Below are positions 1-12,652 of a stretch of DNA of 64,000 bases, one piece after another (the stretch's first letter is position 1; each line of letters starts with the position of its first letter). Source of the stretch: Synchiropus splendidus (taxonomy: Eukaryota > Chordata > Actinopteri > Syngnathiformes > Callionymidae). Under the pieces are notes generated by a model. It was not told the origin of the DNA. It made no database searches and worked only from the letters and a program-made list of their open reading frames with translations. The position numbers and the translations under genes are program-made. The stretch lies in assembly GCF_027744825.2 (NCBI RefSeq), contig NC_071336.1, positions 10,107,001-10,171,000 on the forward strand, written 5' to 3'.

Positions 1-2788
1 TAAATGTAAATAATTCTGCGAGCACAGAGTGCAAAAAAAAAAAAAAAAAACGCAAATGCAACTAGCTAGTCCAACACGCTGAAACAACGTTAAAACGTCT
101 AGAAAAGGATTCACTTAAGTTCAAGCTCTGCCAAACAGTCTCTTGTAGCAAAACTTTACCAAGCCAAACTGAGAAAAGTGATGCATATAAGTGATCCATC
201 AGCTTTCTCATCCGTCTCAGCACTCAGACGGCAGATAGTGTTGATAAGCGGAACAGCTTGCTACTTGAGTGACAGCATTACAGCAACGGGCACATCAGCA
301 ATCAGCGCTCATTTCCTCGTAATTTCGCCGCGCCGGCACTATATTAACTCTCCGGGTGGTCCTGTCTGTTTGGCAGGAGGAATAAATAAATAAGTCTCAC
401 ACTCAAGTCTGATTGCCGACTGATACATGTATATCTCTGATAATGATAAAAAACACTCGAGAGAGTGATGGCACATATTGAATTTCTTTTTCTTTGGTCA
501 GAGTTTGTGTTTTAAGGTTTGGCAGTAAATCATCGAGAGGTAAGCAGCTACACAACAACTCCAAGATTATAATAGTATAATTTACATATTCAATAATATT
601 TAATAACATGGCTAAACAACCCTCATAATCTCTTTAAATGTCAAAGGTACTGCATACCTCTACACACGAACGCGTGACTAGCCTTACAGCTTCACGCTGT
701 TTGTCTTCCCACTTCAATTCTGCCCATGGAACTTGTTTCTGACTCAATACAGACTGAAAGTGGGAAGAAATTGCCACCAAGAGTTCACCTAATGTATCAA
801 GACACGAGCATCAGTCACATAACGGTCAGCGATCATTTCCAGCACAGGCCTTCGGTGGCATGAAAGAAAATGGTACAATTTGATCCCATGGGACCAGAAA
901 GGATCAGCACGCTTTCGAAAACAAATCCGGCCACCTGACTGACTTAGTTTAGACAGACCGAGAAACACAGTGATGCACGTGTTAAACTAGAGCCAAATAT
1001 GAGTGAGGATAAAAACTAAGTTTGGATACTGACGCTGAATTCCGTTTCACTTTCCAGATCTAGCAGTTGAAGATGTTGGCTACCGAAACAGTCAAACACT
1101 GCTTACACCACACATTCAAAATACTAATAAGGCGTCAGAGAAAGACTATTTCCAAGTTGAGTTTAGCTTCCCACAGATGCCAAAGTCAAGCTCCACGTTC
1201 ATGTTGACGCATTAGCCGTTAGCACATGCTGCCTTCCGTAAGATCAAGGTTAGGGTGAAGGCTATGTGAGGCGCTCCATTCGCTCAAAGATCATGCGCAT
1301 TAGTCATGGTGCCTTCTTGGAGGCAGCGTCAGTATTCCAAGTGACAACCAATTTTGAAATGGTGACTAGCTCCCCTGTGAGTCAACATGCAACGCGGAAA
1401 GCTGACTTCAGTGTCATCGTTGGACACAAACTTCCACAAGCTGATGGTTGTTATTTGACGCCTTAGGGGTGAGAATATACACAAATAACTGTATACCTAC
1501 TATCATACATCATAAGTCACAGGTAGAAGAAGACCAGAAAAACAGGTTATCAGCATGAGCAGGAGAAACACTTCTTGCACACTCAACTGAAACCTGTGAA
1601 AGTATTAACATCTCTCTGTGTGTGCTACGTGAGCCCACAGTGATATGTTCATCTCCTTACACCTGTACCTAACACCTAACACAAAGTGAAGAAGTGATCT
1701 CTGATCCAGCCATGTTCTACATGAGGGCATGTCAGGTGAAATGTTTTAGCATCATTTTAGTTCACCTTTTATCAGCACTGCAAGTAATATGCACGCAGAT
1801 TACTATTGGTATTCACTTCAGTCAATTTACAGAAACATCCATGGTTATATCAGTGCCCCGAGAGAAATGCTATCCATTAGCCCTTCTTATGAATTTGGCC
1901 TTTCATTCACAGCGTGTGATCCAGGGTACTCAACGGAACTTTGCAAACAGTAATTCAGAAAGCAGATGTCGAAAGAGAAAGAGCAACAGAAGATTCATGA
2001 TGAATTTAAGCTGTATAATAAGACATGTTTCATTAATGGTATGTTGGCACAGCCTGTCATGACATGAGGGGTACAAGAAAGGGAAGCAATAAAAACACAC
2101 ATTGCACTCACTTCACTTAAAGCCATTTCTTGAAGTGATTCTCTCACACGTCTTGCAGGTAAGCGACGGAATTACTTCTCGAAGTGAAGTATGGCCGAAC
2201 CTTACATGACCCTGGGAACTCCGATGCCGGCGCTACTGAAATATACACTAGAAGTAATCACTTTTTTAAGATACCACAGGTAGGAAGAACCATTAATCAA
2301 ATGCTAAAAGCTCCCAGCTATAAATATTTTATGTGGGCTTTAACAAATAACGCTGATATGCAGCTGATATTATCCCCTCTAAAAGTGGGTGTGGAGCGGA
2401 AACGGATTGTGTTCCTTCATGATTATAAAGTGTTTTAATATAAAGTTATAGAGTAATATAAAGGAATGTCAGAGGGAAAATATGACGCCTCACACCCTCC
2501 TTAGGGTACAACTGAGACTAGAATATATTGCAGTGTTTTCATGAGCAATCGTGCATAATGATATCACCTCCGAAGGTGTGATCCCAAGAGCCTCCCTTTA
2601 CACAAGTAATTTTGTCCTCTGTGCAGTAATATGGTGAAGAGTCTGCGTTACAAGTCCTGCCTCACCCAGTAGAGTGATATTATAGTTCTTACACTGCTGG
2701 CTCCAATTACAACAAGCTCACATTTGTTTGTCTTTTTGTTTCCCCTCAGAACTAAATGACACACCGCATCACTGGAGTTAGTTACAAT
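1..2788. other. Non-coding, presumed nrxn2 intron
   Basis: AT-rich unique-looking sequence with a run of 18 A near its start (33-50). The open frames are short and not protein-like. No RNA gene or repeat was recognised. Confidence 0.6.
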
Positions 2789-2794
2789 TTTATT
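2789..2794 (-). promoter_or_regulatory. Possible polyadenylation signal AATAAA
   Basis: AATAAA reads on the minus strand about 300 nt after the stop of the unidentified ORF at 3095-3298. The motif is common by chance in AT-rich DNA, so it only supports the idea of a 3' UTR together with that ORF. Confidence 0.2.
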
Positions 2795-3094
2795 TTTTTA
2801 ACCAGTTATTCCCAAAATGTGCTCGGGGAAGTACTCATCCATTCCAGGGTTGTTTGGCGGTTTGTTGTGTTGTAGACATCAACATGACTAAAATACAGTA
2901 AAACAGGATAAATGTAGGTTTTGTCAGGGACCATATACCTTACATAGAGTCATACCACGTTTATCATGGGAAGATCCACAAAGTAGAAACTGAGCATTTG
3001 AAGAGTGTGAGAACTACTTCCCTGATAAGTTAGTGTGCACTTCTGCCTTCAAACTGTCACAGTGTTGGATCATGCCCTCCACTCCAGCGAGGGA

Positions 3095-3298
3095 TCAGTG
3101 GGGGCTGAGTCCCACATCAAGTGCCATGCGTTTCATGGCCTCCATCGCTCTTGCCTTTGCTTCTAAAGCCTGCTGAAACTCGGCTGTCATTCCTTCTTCT
3201 CGTTTGTAATTATCAGCCACCACTTCCTCCTCCTTCACTTCGAGCCATGCCTCTCTCTTTTTCATCATGCTGGCACCACGAGTAGCAGTTGAGTCACT
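3095..3298 (-). CDS. Possible terminal coding exon of an unidentified coiled-coil protein
   Basis: The minus strand has a 67-codon open frame ending in TGA at 3095-3097. It starts directly after an acceptor-like sequence: a run of eight T and further pyrimidines, then CTACAG (AG at 3300-3299). The translation is rich in K, E, A and M and predicts one charged alpha helix: MMKKREAWLEVKEEE at about residues 11-25, then EFQQALEAKARAMEAMK, and the end GLSPH. The codons look like ordinary coding sequence, and a minus-strand AATAAA (2789-2794) lies about 300 nt past the stop, as in a 3' UTR. I do not recognise the family. It could instead be an isolated ORF beginning at the ATG pair (about 57 codons), or part of an old retrocopy. 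It would be nested in the presumed nrxn2 intron, on the same strand. Confidence 0.4.
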   Translation of the reverse strand, partial: SDSTATRGASMMKKREAWLEVKEEEVVADNYKREEGMTAEFQQALEAKARAMEAMKRMALDVGLSPH

Positions 3299-3361
3299 CT
3301 GTAGTCGCTAGTGCAGGAGAAAAAAAAGTCCACCATTTTGACACTAATGTATTGCTCTTAC

Positions 3362-3600
3362 CAATGGGCTGTAAATGAGTCAATAGCACGTTGCGATTCA
3401 TAAACCATAGACGGTAACCCTGTATGACACTAACATGGCTGGGAATACTCTCACCGCTGCCATCCCTGAAGTGCGGCAAAATGCAGAACACATCCACATG
3501 TTTGAGCAAGTGATGGGTAAATGAGGCATCGTCGAACAGTATTGCAGGGTTGATGAAACAGAGTCCGAATTTTTGGAGGCCGGTAGATGGTGTTCTTGGT
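3362..3600 (-). CDS. Weak candidate exon upstream of the 3.2-kb ORF, unidentified
   Basis: The minus strand is open here and ends at ATTG|GTAAGAGC, a good donor (GT at 3361-3360), only 63 nt before the acceptor of the 3.2-kb candidate exon. The translation includes HVDVFCILPHFRDG and GYRLWFMNRNVLLTHLQPI, which look protein-like, but I know no match. The phase is a problem: this frame ends in phase 1, and joining it to the exon at 3298 gives an immediate TGA. A second frame with donor CG|GTGAGA (near 3450) could join in frame at a slightly later acceptor. The two pieces may be unrelated, or a decayed gene. Confidence 0.2.
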
Positions 3601-3650
3601 TTTGAAATGTTGTGAATTTTCATTGGATTTGTTGTTCAAGACCAAATAGC

Positions 3651-3702
3651 AGATAGTGCCATCTGGTGGCCTCTTAAAAACAGTACACTGTTTCATGAAA
3701 CT
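3651..3702 (+). repeat. Dispersed repeat 'CATCTGGTGGCC', copy A
   Basis: Contains GTGCCATCTGGTGGCC and then ACACTGTTTCATGAAACTT. The same two blocks at similar spacing recur at 59654 and, reversed, near 60240. The family is unknown to me. Confidence 0.5.
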
Positions 3703-6389
3703 TCATCAAACCACCACCATCATTGTTTCAACTGGGAAGCAAAATGTACTAAAGCAATAGAACCAGAACAAAGATCATCATTATTTTATTCAGATTGTAT
3801 AGTTACAATTGATGGTATTGCTTACATGCAAGAATAATCCACAATGTACTGAGTGAGGGATTACTGTATGTGTCTTTAAACTGTGAGGGGACAAACATCA
3901 TTGATGTCAAGCTACTGATAAATTAAAGGGTCCTCATGAAAAAAAAAAAAAGGAATAGCATTTTAATTTCATCTCAATTATGAATTGTAATCTTGACTTT
4001 TCTGGATCACACTTGTTATTGAAGTCATTATCTCACGCTCACAATAAATAAACATGAAACATCTTTTATTTTATGTATTTTATGACTAATAATAATAATC
4101 AGTATGGACTCTCGAATGGAGTCGAATGGAGCCTCGAATTTAGTATCAAACGATAGGAATAAATTTGCAGCACAAATGCCTCAGTCTGCCGACAGTACAG
4201 TGAGCCACTTAGATGTTGCACTGTCACAGTTAAAACCCGCTATTAGACTCTGCATCATTGATTTGTCTTGTTGATGCATAAGAAAAGCTCTCTGATGTGT
4301 TGCACTGCTCATCTTGCATTGGGAGACACATCGATATCATCATCTATTATTCATGACAAAATAATCCTTCATGGCCGCAGAAATGTGTTCAAATCATCAA
4401 TAAATGTATTTAAATGCAGCAGGATGAGATGTTTATTTTCTCGTAGAGGGCTCAATATCCTGCCTGGTTTAAAGCACCTTAGCATCACATGGAACCATCC
4501 GATGGCCCAAATGCGTGTCCAGAGACACTTGTCAAATGAAAAGAAAATGACAAGTACAACATTGAAACTATCATGTGTCTTTGGCGCTAAATGTTAACAT
4601 TCACATAACCATGGACTGTTATGACATAAGTGGTCATTACATGGTTATAACACATGATAACAAGGAGCTAAATCTGGCCCACTGGCCTAGATTTCATCAT
4701 GTGACCTCAATGAGGAAACACTATTCAGCATAATTGAATAATTATATATCACTAAAATTGACGTTCAAATATTCAGAAAGCATTTATTCTGACCTGAACA
4801 CAGGAGTCCAGACTCAGAACGCCGCTACCTTCCTGACAGCAAGAGCGGGGTTTAATTGCATGAGACAGACCACCATACAGACAGACACCTTCAAGGCTCA
4901 CCTTGCTAAAATCCAGAGTTGACAGAGGTGATGGGCTGTGTACATTAGAGCGACACCCGCCCTGGAAGCAGCTTGCTTGACTGCACACACCTCGCTCCCC
5001 TACCTCCTCCCTCAAAGTCAAAGACAACCACGTTTGGAGTCTGTTTAATGCTTGCCGCCTTCTCTGAGTTGTGGAACTTAACCTCACACTTTAATCCATT
5101 AATTCTGCCTTTATGCCGCTGTGAGAAAACGCAATCGGCATTACGGTATTCATACAGTGGAAAAGAGAGGAAAAGGAATTAGAGGATTAGGGGTTTAAGG
5201 AAGTCTATCATCTGGAGCAGTTGCTGTTTCTATTTTTCTGAATAAAAAAAGGCTGGATGAGGAGTTATTTAAAGTATATTATTTAAAAAACTGAGATGCA
5301 AGGAAAAAAAAACAGCAATAGACACCGTGACCGTGCTCGCCGGGACATTTGGGGCTCAAACAAATTTTTTATTGACTGAAAATGCAAAGCTATGTGAGAA
5401 ACCTCAGGTTTTATCTGGGCCGAACATTGTTTCTGTCAGAGTCAGCTGATGTGGATCAACGTTTTATCATGTGATGAACTTGAATTGCTTAGTAAAAATT
5501 TGAGCTGCACTGGAACGTCTGCGGCCTCAAGCCTTTGTCTTTCAGAAGAATTCCTTGTGGAAGAGTTATTACAACTTGAAAACCCCGCAGCACTAGAAAA
5601 TTATGTCACTGCTGGATAGCTGTGCACGTTTATCTCCCCGGTTTCTGTCCCTGCTCCTTTAATTCATGCAGCTCTTTCTTGTGTGCTCTGTGTCAGATTG
5701 CTGGGTGGTTGCTGGGAGCAGATACTGCTGCCTGGCTCTCGGCTAACTCCGGATCAGAATACCAATGTGGTGGTACAGTGACTGCAGGAAACACATGTTC
5801 CTCTGAAATAAATTGAAAGCTGAAAAAAATGAAACAGTATACAAAAAAAGGTGACAACTGACCAGCAAAGAAACTAAGGCACAAGAAAAACATGTTAAAG
5901 TCTAATAAAGTTTTGATTCACACTGTCTAAATTGGGCCGCAAAGGTTGTCTGGCAGTGCAGAGGTGTATTTAGCTTTATAGATTTTTTTTAAAAATCGAG
6001 AAAGTTTAGTGCTCTATACTCACCTTTTACATGAGTCGAATATGCTTTGAAGTGTAGAAGGACAATTATTTTTCTCAAGGGTGTACATGAGAAAATGAAC
6101 ATCTTGAGTTACTGCAAGAGGTAGGACATTATGCTATCTTTTGGATGACTGAAACACAATAGAAAATAGAAAATAATTCAAAAAACAAAGGCTGACTTTG
6201 GCGTCAACATAGGATGCAAAAATGCCCTCCAGCATAATCAGTGTTTGATGTCTTGGGAATGAGAATATGTTGTGCTCAAGTGTTAAGTCTGTATTATGTC
6301 ATTCATTTTTTTTGGATGATAGTCCATCTTTCCAACCGCTGTACACAATATGGCCCCCAAAGAAATCCTCCCATCACTGTTCACTAGAC
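3703..6389. other. Non-coding, presumed nrxn2 intron
   Basis: Apart from the small TCGAATGGAG repeat and short homopolymers, I see no feature here. The short open frames lack splice-site support. Confidence 0.6.
4109..4138. repeat. Short tandem TCGAATGGAG repeat
   Basis: TCGAATGGAG occurs twice in tandem, and a partial third copy TCGAAT follows after CC. Confidence 0.7.
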
Positions 6390-6760
6390 CAGCAATTCTT
6401 AACCATAGGGCCCGGGCCCATGGTTGGGCCATGAGCGCCTCCTAGAGGGCTACTAAAAGTTTTTTGTTTTTTGGGCCGTGAGGGCCGCGAGATGCTCAGT
6501 TCTAATACGTTAGCCACGTATGGTGGCAGTAGTGTGTCTCTGAATTGACTTGACAGCTGCAAATCTGTGATAGCTAACAGCTATGGAGAATGTTAAAAAT
6601 GATAAAGAAAGTGATGTTGCCCCCTCAACAGTAAAAACTGTTCATGAAAGCACCTGTTGAAGCAGTTTTGAAAATTATTTACATTTTCTGACAACACTTT
6701 CATTTACACTTTACTTATATCTATGTTGGCATTTCAATAAAATATATCATTTTTATTTTG
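6390..6760 (+). mobile_element. Possible hAT-like non-autonomous relic
   Basis: The stretch begins with CAGCAATTCTTAACCATAGG, like the ends of hAT transposons (CAG-TTCTTAACC type), followed by GC-rich sequence with GGGCCGTGAGGGCCGCG. A 25-codon ORF (6583-6660) starts MENVKNDKESD and then stops. An AATAAA lies at the far end, near 6738. No matching right terminal repeat was seen, so the right border is a guess. Confidence 0.35.
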
Positions 6761-7808
6761 TGATATTTAGACATGGAATTATTTTTTTTTTTAATTTTCA
6801 TTAGCAAATTTTATGAATATGACTTGCTCCTGGTTCTGCTGCTGGTTGGACTTTTCAATGACAAATCTCTTTGCGATGGCTTCATGCCATTTCACAGGGT
6901 TCGGTTTAAGAGCCCCTTCTATACTCATACTCTATATTAGCAACCAGTCAATCTAAGCTTAGCGCTAATTCCTCCTAGGTTTGAGTGATGCTTCTCAGTG
7001 GACATCGCCTTTTAGGTATCTGTGTCTCAGATATACTTTCAAATTTAGGCTCCAGAGTGTGTTTTAGATGTTAGCCTTGAAGCATAAACAAAGGCAAATA
7101 TGCTGTTAGATTCGGCAGGAGCCTCATTGAGAATGAAGATCTGATTGTCAAGGATCAGCAACATGTATCACAACTTCACCCATGACTAAATCTGAGTTCA
7201 AAAAAGAAAAAGTATGTGTGTTTCAGTTGTCAATGGTGCGCCTTTCTCTGTAAAAGCCTTGACGGATCCCTGCATCATAAAGACATCACGGTGAGGCCTG
7301 CATATTGAATACCATATAATGGCGGATGTCAACCTCTGCATTGTTTCCTGTTGACCCCATAAATGACAAGCGTAGTATAATGAAATGACTTGGGAGCACG
7401 GCCACTAAAGTTTTAATTAAATCAGTAGCAATGACGTGAGTTTTTACACAGTATGACTTTCACTTAGCTATATACCACATTCAAAAGCAACGACTGAACA
7501 ATAAAGACAAGAACAGTCGAGAAAATGGGACGACCCGTCTTGGGAAAGAAGGAAAAAAGAAGCCCACATTGATCCAATTGATCTTGGCATCCAATTCTCT
7601 TTTCTGATTTGGGAATGCCCTGGTCAGTGGAATTAATTATTTTTGAATTGATCTCGGAAGGTCAAAAGCCTGCAATTTCCAGATGTGATTGAGATGCATA
7701 AGGTTAATAGTCATGGCCCTCCGGTGGGGTGGTGAAGTGGAAATGGTGAACACAGGAGCAGCTATGCTCTGAGACTTTGTGATAGGGCACCACAACCTAG
7801 TCAAGCAT
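6761..7808. other. Non-coding, presumed nrxn2 intron
   Basis: No coding or repeat signal recognised. Confidence 0.6.
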
Positions 7809-7924
<116 letters not shown>

Positions 7925-7953
7925 TTTTTTTATATTATTTATTCTATTTATTA

Positions 7954-7958
<5 letters not shown>

Positions 7959-7990
<32 letters not shown>
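7959..7990. repeat. Poly-T tract, 32 nt
   Basis: An uninterrupted run of T just after the AT microsatellite. It could be the tail of a minus-strand retroposed sequence, but nothing next to it was recognised. Confidence 0.9.
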
Positions 7991-9625
<1,635 letters not shown>

Positions 9626-9710
9626 GCTATCGCAACCGTTATTCAATTGTAATTTTTTTTTTTTTTTCTTAATCCAATGTGGGTCTCTGTTATCTGCTTG
9701 CCACTTCATA

Positions 9711-9749
9711 CTACTACTACTACTAATAATAATAATAATAATAATAATA
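9711..9749. repeat. (CTA)n-(AAT)n trinucleotide microsatellite
   Basis: About five CTA units are followed by about eight AAT units. Confidence 0.95.
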
Positions 9750-11185
9750 GAAGTAAACCTAAAATAAAAGTCTGGAATGATCTTATCTGCATCTGTCAAT
9801 TAATGACGGCAACTGCTTCATAATTGATGAATTTACTATACAATGCTTGGCTGCTATTCTCCACTGTTTCCTCAATCTACAGCAGCAAATAAGCTTCACA
9901 CTGCAGAAATTGCCACACGTTACAAGCGATTACTCGGGATGACAAAAATGATTCCACTGTTTTCATGAACCAAATTACGGGCGCAATTGTTTCAGCTGTA
10001 ACATACACGAACGCAGGCAAAATGACAACCAAGAGAGAAAATATGCCATCATCAATGTTAATTATTTTATTTTATTATTATTATTTATGAATTGACTTCA
10101 ATTCTTATGGCAAAACAAAGACAGTATCTGGCAGTTACTGGATTTGCTAAGGCTTCCTGTCTAGTTTTCTAAAAACTCCATCATGTGCTGTCCGAGGAGA
10201 ATTCAAAGCAGAAAATAAAATATGATTTTGCTTCAGAAGAGGGAGCTGAGGAACAAAAATAGCCACCCCACTGTGCTGACTTTGTAACATTGTGATAAAT
10301 GACAGTAGGAGCAGTATGAAGACTCCTCTTGTATAGAGTGTATCGCGCACATGACTCAATTTCAGTTGAAATGCTAATGATCCAAATAGAGACGACCATT
10401 TGTGACCACAGCATGAGGAAGGGGAATTCGCAGACAAGCGCTAGAGATGGATCAAGACAGGCTCAAAGAAAGAAAGACCAAGATAGGAGATAAGTGCAGG
10501 AGGAGGTGGAAGAGAGACGGGCAACAGTAGGAAGTGCTGACAGCGGCTAAAGGTGAAAGAGAGATAAGTGGCATATGGGAGTGAACTCCGGGGAGTGGAA
10601 GGGAGGGAAGTGAGAAGAGATGGAAAGCCCAGATAGCCTTGAGAGCGTGGAAGGTGGGGAGGTAGGGCGACGGAAATGCGGCATGACGAAAAGACACATT
10701 GAGATGGATGAAGAAAAAGAGAAAAACATAGATATGGAAATGGGATGTGTCAGTGAAGAGAGAAGCCAGAGGTTTAAAAGAGAAAAGAGTTTGACAAGAG
10801 CTGACGACGCAGGACTAGATCCCTGCTGCAAACGAAGACAAGAGACGGGTGAGCGCTGCGGAAATTAGGCTGGGTGAGGAAGGGAACACAGGAAGGCTGG
10901 ACCTGCTATGAATGCATTCGGTATTTGAAATACCAGACTCATTCCAGCACTCGTGATTCATTGATTTACATATTTATACTGGACACAGATTCCTGAATCA
11001 CAACCAGCCCTGCAACCTTTACTTTACGAAACGTATGGCACCTTTTACACAGTTCAGTGAGAGCTCCTCACCTTTAGCTGTCGGTGCAGGGACCATGTTT
11101 CAAAATGAAATATTTGTTCACTGTTCAACGTTCAATGAAACAACATTGCAGCACAGTGAATGCAACTCATTCAACACAAACCCTC
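9750..11185. other. Non-coding, with a purine-rich stretch at 10441-10870
   Basis: About 430 bp are strongly biased to G and A on the plus strand. The bias creates a Glu/Lys-rich frame on plus (10620-10868) and Ser/Leu/Pro-rich frames on minus. The plus frame is followed by a donor-like GGGTGAGCG, but no acceptor or homology supports an exon. Confidence 0.5.
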
Positions 11186-11204
11186 TTTTTTTTTTTTTTT
11201 TTTT
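11186..11204 (-). repeat. Poly-A (19 nt) on the minus strand, possible retroposition tail
   Basis: A run of 19 T on the plus strand reads as poly-A on the minus strand and is directly preceded there by CTGATCCGGACC. It could mark the 3' end of a minus-strand retroposed sequence, including the enzyme-like fragment upstream of it. No target-site duplication was found by eye. Confidence 0.4.
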
Positions 11205-11397
11205 GGTCCGGATCAGCGTCCGGGTTCAAACCCTGCTATATCCCTGCCGCCTTCGTTGACAGATGAGCATATTTTGTGGTACGAGAATATCTGCTTGATC
11301 GTCCAAATAAGACAAGAGAATGGGTAGGTTTGCTGAAAGTGGGGTTTTTGCTAAGAGGGTTTCTGGACTGTCTGACTGGGAGATGCTCAGAGTAGGC

Positions 11398-11590
11398 TCA
11401 CAGTTCCTCCACAATGAAGGCGTCTAGTCCATAATCTCCCAGTCTCTGGTGAGGTGTTCCAGGCATGATCACCACAAAGGGCAGCCCCAGGTACACACAA
11501 GTATGCCATATTAGTTTGTGTGCGTTCTGTAATATTCCAGAATTTCCCAATACTATTGCTGCTTGACCCTTACTACATCCTGCCCAACTA
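11398..11590 (-). pseudogene. Fragment resembling a PLP-dependent threonine dehydratase / serine racemase
   Basis: The minus-strand frame reads KGQAAIVLGNSG, then WHTCVYLGLPFVVIMPGTP, then RLGDYGLDAFIVEEL and a stop. This resembles the stretch of fold-type II PLP enzymes (threonine dehydratase, serine racemase) with the S-x-GNHA loop that binds cofactor phosphate, followed by a LG-x-P-x-x-VVMP strand and a YGA-V strand (family knowledge). Key residues are altered: GNSG in place of GNHA, and about six extra residues before LGLP. The catalytic-lysine segment is not found. The frame ends at GAACT|GTGAGC, which could be a donor. On the minus strand, about 190 nt further 3', lies a run of 19 A (11186-11204), which might be a retrocopy tail. 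Most likely a decayed fragment in the nrxn2 intron; it could be chance resemblance. Confidence 0.35.
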
Positions 11591-11916
11591 GTTGTATTGA
11601 TACAGCACATTTTCAAACAAAAGACTGTATGATTTGTCACAATACTTGGATGATGATGGCAAGATTCAAGGTCTGTCTCAAAATCCCAGTCGGGGAAAGC
11701 AATGTCTCCATTAATGTCTCCCTTGTCACCTCACTCTCGTCAACTTTCCATCTGTTGTGTAGCTTGTTTCATTTTCAGTGAATGCTATATTATAACTAAA
11801 ATATTTGTATTTGTGTTCTGGCAAAAAGTCCAGGAGTGATATCAAATATGTATGGAGTATGTGATGATGAGCAAAAACATCATACAGATCCAAGAAAAGT
11901 TGTGAAGAATCCTTAC

Positions 11917-12628
11917 CTTCCTTGCAGTACTTGCCCTTGAAGCGGGTGTGGGTGCAGTCACAGTGAACTTCTCCGTACTGGATTGAGCAAAATCCTCCAT
12001 TGAAGCATGGGTTCTGTTTTGTGCAGAGGTACTCCAGGTCGCTCTGGATTCCTTGGCTATTCAGCAAAGTAGGTGGAATCTCTCCCACTTTCAAATTCGA
12101 TATCAAGCCCAAGAACGGGGGCTCGTACTTCACCGTGCTGGAGGTGAGAGCCGAGAGGCGGACGTCAGGCGGAATTCCCCCCACAAACAGATCGCTGACC
12201 ACAGCCATCTCCTTCCTCTTGGACTTGACTTCAGCCACTTTGGTCTCTCCGTCCACCATCAGTAGGGTCTCACGGTAATTGCGTGTGAGCAAGACCATGT
12301 GCCAGCGGTCGTCATTTACCCGCGTCTCCATGTGCAAAGTAGCCGGCTCAGCGCAGTGGATGGCAAACCGCAGCTGAAGCCGTCCGTCGGCGATCAGTAG
12401 CTCCAGAAAGTCACAGTTGCCACCGTCATCCAGGTAGAGAACTAAAGCTTTGCTGATGTTGGTCTTGACGCTAAAGCTCAGTTCGCCTACCGACCCTGCC
12501 TCCCAGCGGCCATAGCGGGCCCACTGACCAGGTGTCCCACCAAACTCGAGCATTGTCACCTTGGTGAGGAGACTGAGGAGAGCCATGAGCCAGAGAGGCC
12601 AGCAGAGGAATCTTAACCCCCTTGTCAT
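11917..12628 (-). CDS. nrxn2: First coding exon of alpha-neurexin-2 (signal peptide, LNS1, EGF1)
   Basis: This exon encodes the N-terminus of an alpha-neurexin, a presynaptic single-pass adhesion receptor that binds postsynaptic partners. The 237 complete codons give a hydrophobic signal peptide (residues 1 to about 26), the first laminin/neurexin/sex-hormone-globulin (LNS) domain (about 27-200; cysteines at 72 and 92; N-glycosylation sequon NIS at 57-59) and EGF-like domain 1 with six cysteines at 202, 208, 214, 223, 225 and 235. The run DLFVGGIPPDVRLSALT and VKYEPPF match NRXN2; NRXN1 has GLFVGGLPPELR and NRXN3 DLFLGGVPTDIR there (recalled family knowledge). The exon ends in phase 1 at GAAG|GTAAGG (donor bases 11911-11916), and reading beyond it loses homology. 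The start ATG (12626-12628) has A at -3, and an in-frame TGA lies upstream at 12644-12646. Teleosts carry nrxn2a and nrxn2b; which one this is cannot be told here. The following exons are not in the window. Confidence 0.95.
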
Positions 12629-12652
12629 ACTGAAGGTGCTCGATCAAGCCCT
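12629..12652 (-). other. Short 5' UTR of the nrxn2 exon with a possible splice acceptor
   Basis: On the minus strand the sequence CTGTAACAG lies just upstream of the start codon, with AG at 12654-12653, and could be the acceptor of this exon. Human alpha-neurexin genes have a non-coding first exon before the exon with the start codon, so a boundary here is plausible. The pyrimidine tract before it is weak, so the exon could extend further 5'. This is inference. Confidence 0.3.

Noticed and set aside
10620..10868. Glu/Lys-rich plus-strand frame followed by a donor-like GTGAGC
   Set aside because: An in-frame stop lies just upstream, no acceptor was seen, and the composition is explained by the purine skew.
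11204..11250. tRNA-like B-box GGTTCAAACC next to poly-T
   Set aside because: The flanking bases do not make a proper T-arm or acceptor stem and no A-box was found, so it is not a tRNA or a clear SINE head.
12000..12278. Plus-strand frames across the neurexin exon
   Set aside because: They are antisense shadows of the nrxn2 exon.
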